Program-made: the position numbers and the translations under genes
In this document: piece after piece, positions 3,067 to 5,966 of the stretch
How the letters are laid out: every line of letters begins with the position of its first letter
How positions within the stretch are numbered: position 1 is the stretch's first letter
Source of the DNA: Candidatus Hermodarchaeota archaeon
Lineage (GTDB): Archaea > Asgardarchaeota > Hermodarchaeia > Hermodarchaeales > Hermodarchaeaceae
Length of the DNA: 5,966 bases
Direction of reading: 5' to 3'
NCBI GenBank assembly: GCA_016840185.1
Contig: JAEOSV010000289.1
Location: 1 to 5,966 of the forward strand
Notes under the pieces: model-generated
Database searches by the model: none
What the model was told of the DNA's origin: nothing
Seen by the model: the letters and a program-made list of their open reading frames with translations, nothing else

Positions 3067-5966
3067 TTGACCAAGTTTACAAAGAAAATCGTAGTTCCCT
3101 TTCTTCTAATATCGATGTTTCTAGCAGTATTTCCCACTTCATTCAATCTGGTGAATAACAGTGTGAATCAGAATTCATCTATGACAGATTCAACGACATT
3201 ATCGACTGAACCGAGTCAAATTCAAACCCCCGAAAAATCCTCGGCGAAGTATCCCTTCACAGGTTGGGGTTGGGTTCCCTTTGGCACAAATACTACAATT
3301 GGAAAACCTGCAGATATCTGGATACATAGTATTGATACCAAGAAGATCATTATTTTTGCCTATTTTTACGGGTTTTGGTGGAACACAACACTCCATAACA
3401 ACCAAACGTATCACATTCTCGAAATGCCCACCTGTGGGCATCTAACCGAAAAAGGCATAGCCGAATTACCTATCACCACTCGCTACCTCGAGGTTCCGTG
3501 GCAAGTCACCATAACTCCCCGAATACTCAATGCATCCTACCGAGTTTTAAGTGATAGACATTATCGAATTAAACCCCATTTCGGCCCGTGGTTTCCCGGA
3601 AATAGCACACCCGCACCTTCATTCTATGCAAACAACACCTTCTATAATTCCGCGAATTATTTCCCTGCCCCCCAAGCCAATTTAGTCCGTGCAGGTGGGA
3701 CGTCACCAAGGTCGTCTAACATACGTCTTATTCGTGATCATCGATATGTGTCCCTCGAGTTTTTCCCTGTTCAGTATAATCCCTTCTTGGGGCGACTCAG
3801 AGTATATTCGTTTTTTATGATTGAATTGTCCTATAATGTCCCAGCCTATCTCCCACTCATGCCTAACCAGACAAAATCGAAACCATTCGAAGATCTCCTC
3901 AGTGCCACTTTCATTGACTACAACTTAGGTCAACGCAATAATTACGCGATGCTGATACGTAGTATTATTTCCCCAATCTACACAATACTTGGTCCAGTCA
4001 GTATCCCTCAAAAACAACTTGAAGATTTCCCCGATTTCACACAAGAGAACGCAGAATATCTGATAATTTATGATAACTCTTTCACGACCACAGCTGAATA
4101 TGTTGAATCCTGCAAAGGTGCCCAAGGCAAAGGCTACTCAACATTCAAGATTTCCCTACAAGAAATCGGGGACATACTGAACTTTCCTGTCATTGCTACA
4201 ACAAACGATGAGTCAAAACGCAATCTAATAAAATCTTATTTGTTGCTTGTCTATTTGTATTGGCCTCAGGTTCCCACGTATGTATTGCTTATCGGTGACA
4301 CCAATAAGATTCCTGCCTACGAAGGGAATCCTCATCCAGATTTTGATAGTTTTGGTGGAGAACCTGTTCCAACCGATCTCTATTATTTTACAATGGATGG
4401 CGCGAACGATATTGATCCTGATTATTATTATGGGCGCATATCAGTCCGCTTAGAACTGCATCAACTTAATCAGGTTTGGAAGATTAACGCCTCTGTACAA
4501 GCCTCTTCCTCAGACCCAGACTTTTACAACCGTGTTGCCAACATCTACACCACTCGAGACCCTGCTTTTGAGCCCCATGCAAATGCCATCCAGAGACGGT
4601 TAGAAGATTCTGGAATATCGGTTTCAGAAGCTTCCACTACTAATGAGGTAAAGAGTGCATTAAATCAGAGCTGCTTATTCATGTATGCTTTCTGTCACGG
4701 GGCTTCCAGGAATTTTCCAGAAAATCCATATGGCTTTGATGGATGGGAAGATCCTTGGTTCGGGATAACAGATACTCGACCTTACATCACTGGTTTCGTC
4801 GTTCCGGATAACGAATTTCCAATCCTCTTCAATGGTGCATGTATGAACGGTTGGTATGATGGAGCTACTGACTGTCTTTCCGAATACTTAGTACGAATGA
4901 ATCAAAATGGGCCTGTGGCTGTATTTGGTGCATCCCGTAACGCCGAATTCATCGGTGCACGGGAACTCTTAGAAGGGATTCTTGATTCATTATGGTCTGA
5001 TGTGAATCCCACCTTCCACTTCAGTGGAACGCCTAACTTAGGGCAGATGCTAGCCTTTGGACGCATGTTTTTAGGATCACAAGTTGGATTAAACCGTGAG
5101 CGGACAGGGTTAACCTATGAGCTCTTTCAACTGTTTGGCGACCCCGAAATGTCTGTCTCATTAATTCCCCGAACCGACCCGAACATCGAAATGCCAGGCG
5201 GATTCATTGGAGGACCATATCAAATTGGTTCCGGTGGGCCACAATCGTTCTTCGTTAATGTAACCAATCAAAATGATAAACCAATAGTAGATGCCAGAAT
5301 ACAAGTCTCAATGAAGGAAGGGAACGAAATTCTCTTTAATTTTAACGAGTATACTAACGACTGGGGACACGCTCACTTCGAACTTCATCCCCCACACTCT
5401 GGAACAGTATCAGTCAAAGTGATTCATGAAAATTACATTATTCGCGAAGAATTCCTTGAGGTAAGTCCTAATGGAGCCAATCTCACGATTAGTCCAAAGA
5501 GCGGCTTTCTCGAACAGATTGTACATATCACAGGTTCCTCATTTCAACCATTCGAAGAAGTTGACGTCTTTTTCAATGAAAAACCAGCTGAATTTGTTCC
5601 TTATCAGATTGAGCCAGCCAATCGAACTGGGCACATTGACTTCTATGTCTGGGTTCCTGACTTTTACCTACTACGACCTCGCATGCCCATGAATATCTTA
5701 GTCAGAGGTAAATCAAGTCAAAAAGTGGGTCTTGTCCTTTTTGAAGGGAAACCGAATGCCCCCGACTTATGCCTTTACTGCCAATGGCAACCTGAAACCT
5801 GGACAATAGACCGTGGAGATCAAACGACTTACTCACAGAAATGGGATAACCCTGATATAGTCCTGCATTTAGGTACCGAAAACGTCGACCTCACTGACGA
5901 GTTTCCCTTTCAATTCGCGGGGACACACGGGCTATCAAGTTCCCTGACCTATCTAATTTCGGCACG
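3067..5966 (+). CDS. Secreted C25-family (gingipain-like) cysteine peptidase, C-terminally cut by the window
   Basis: The frame is open from a TTG at 3067 for 966 residues to the window edge. Residues 1-25 are a signal peptide (MTKFTKKIVVPFLLISMFLA), so the protein is exported. Residues about 40-325 resemble the C25 propeptide, including IRLIRDHRYVSLEFFPVQYN at 219-238. The catalytic domain spans about 328-702: EYLIIYD (330-336), YVLLIGD (405-411), DPDYYYGRI (450-458), probable catalytic His544 in CHGAS, probable catalytic Cys592 in FNGACMNG, then GPVAVFGASR and the closing LFGDPEMSV (689-697). His-Gly and a later Cys after a hydrophobic strand are the clan CD (caspase-fold) dyad. Residues about 708-799 look Ig-like, and 804-880 look TIG-like (ISPKSG...VHITGSSFQP). 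A CLYC pair is at 902-905. Several Asn-X-Ser/Thr sites fit an archaeal surface glycoprotein. Alternative starts are ATG 3001 and GTG 3049. Cleavage specificity cannot be read; anchoring is probably in the missing C-terminus. Confidence 0.9.
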   Translation, partial: MTKFTKKIVVPFLLISMFLAVFPTSFNLVNNSVNQNSSMTDSTTLSTEPSQIQTPEKSSAKYPFTGWGWVPFGTNTTIGKPADIWIHSIDTKKIIIFAYFYGFWWNTTLHNNQTYHILEMPTCGHLTEKGIAELPITTRYLEVPWQVTITPRILNASYRVLSDRHYRIKPHFGPWFPGNSTPAPSFYANNTFYNSANYFPAPQANLVRAGGTSPRSSNIRLIRDHRYVSLEFFPVQYNPFLGRLRVYSFFMIELSYNVPAYLPLMPNQTKSKPFEDLLSATFIDYNLGQRNNYAMLIRSIISPIYTILGPVSIPQKQLEDFPDFTQENAEYLIIYDNSFTTTAEYVESCKGAQGKGYSTFKISLQEIGDILNFPVIATTNDESKRNLIKSYLLLVYLYWPQVPTYVLLIGDTNKIPAYEGNPHPDFDSFGGEPVPTDLYYFTMDGANDIDPDYYYGRISVRLELHQLNQVWKINASVQASSSDPDFYNRVANIYTTRDPAFEPHANAIQRRLEDSGISVSEASTTNEVKSALNQSCLFMYAFCHGASRNFPENPYGFDGWEDPWFGITDTRPYITGFVVPDNEFPILFNGACMNGWYDGATDCLSEYLVRMNQNGPVAVFGASRNAEFIGARELLEGILDSLWSDVNPTFHFSGTPNLGQMLAFGRMFLGSQVGLNRERTGLTYELFQLFGDPEMSVSLIPRTDPNIEMPGGFIGGPYQIGSGGPQSFFVNVTNQNDKPIVDARIQVSMKEGNEILFNFNEYTNDWGHAHFELHPPHSGTVSVKVIHENYIIREEFLEVSPNGANLTISPKSGFLEQIVHITGSSFQPFEEVDVFFNEKPAEFVPYQIEPANRTGHIDFYVWVPDFYLLRPRMPMNILVRGKSSQKVGLVLFEGKPNAPDLCLYCQWQPETWTIDRGDQTTYSQKWDNPDIVLHLGTENVDLTDEFPFQFAGTHGLSSSLTYLISA

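Overview
The window looks archaeal. The regulator is built from duplicated Lrp/AsnC-type parts, Shine-Dalgarno sites are strong GGAGGG/GGTGA types, TATA-like boxes lie about 25 bases before plausible transcript starts, and genes end in T-runs. The secreted C25 (gingipain-family) protease and the tandem winged-helix regulator would fit an Asgard-type archaeon (Heimdall-, Hod- or Thorarchaea), but that placement is inference from general style, not from a marker gene.

Layout. 1-307 (minus) is the 5' part of an unrecognised gene with a winged-helix look. 308-1407 is unusual. It holds two tandem plus-strand modules, each made of a pair of similar promoter-like boxes 52-53 bp apart, an untranslated leader with a hairpin just before the Shine-Dalgarno site, a tiny very basic protein (46 aa at 581-721, 40 aa at 1078-1200), and then a GC-rich segment. 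Each GC-rich segment folds on paper into a branched RNA of about 125 nt closed by a long stem and is followed by a T-run. The two proteins are clear paralogs (shared M[ST]xxERAxxGx[KR]NP, PRxR and a C-terminal SRR). The two RNAs share their layout but not their sequence.

1529-2542 encodes a 337-aa regulator with two winged-helix domains and two alpha/beta domains. 2654-2905 encodes an 83-aa two-helix membrane protein that I do not recognise. 3067 to the window edge encodes a secreted C25-family cysteine peptidase with signal peptide, propeptide, catalytic His/Cys domain and Ig/TIG-like C-terminal domains; it is cut by the window end.

Working together. The plus-strand genes appear to be separate transcription units, each with its own promoter-like box and usually a terminator, so no operon is evident. 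A 10-base element shared by the upstream regions of the regulator and the membrane-protein gene hints that the regulator may control itself and its neighbour. The two small-protein modules are the part most likely to be a new system: a small basic, possibly RNA-binding protein encoded on the same transcript as, or right next to, a structured RNA.
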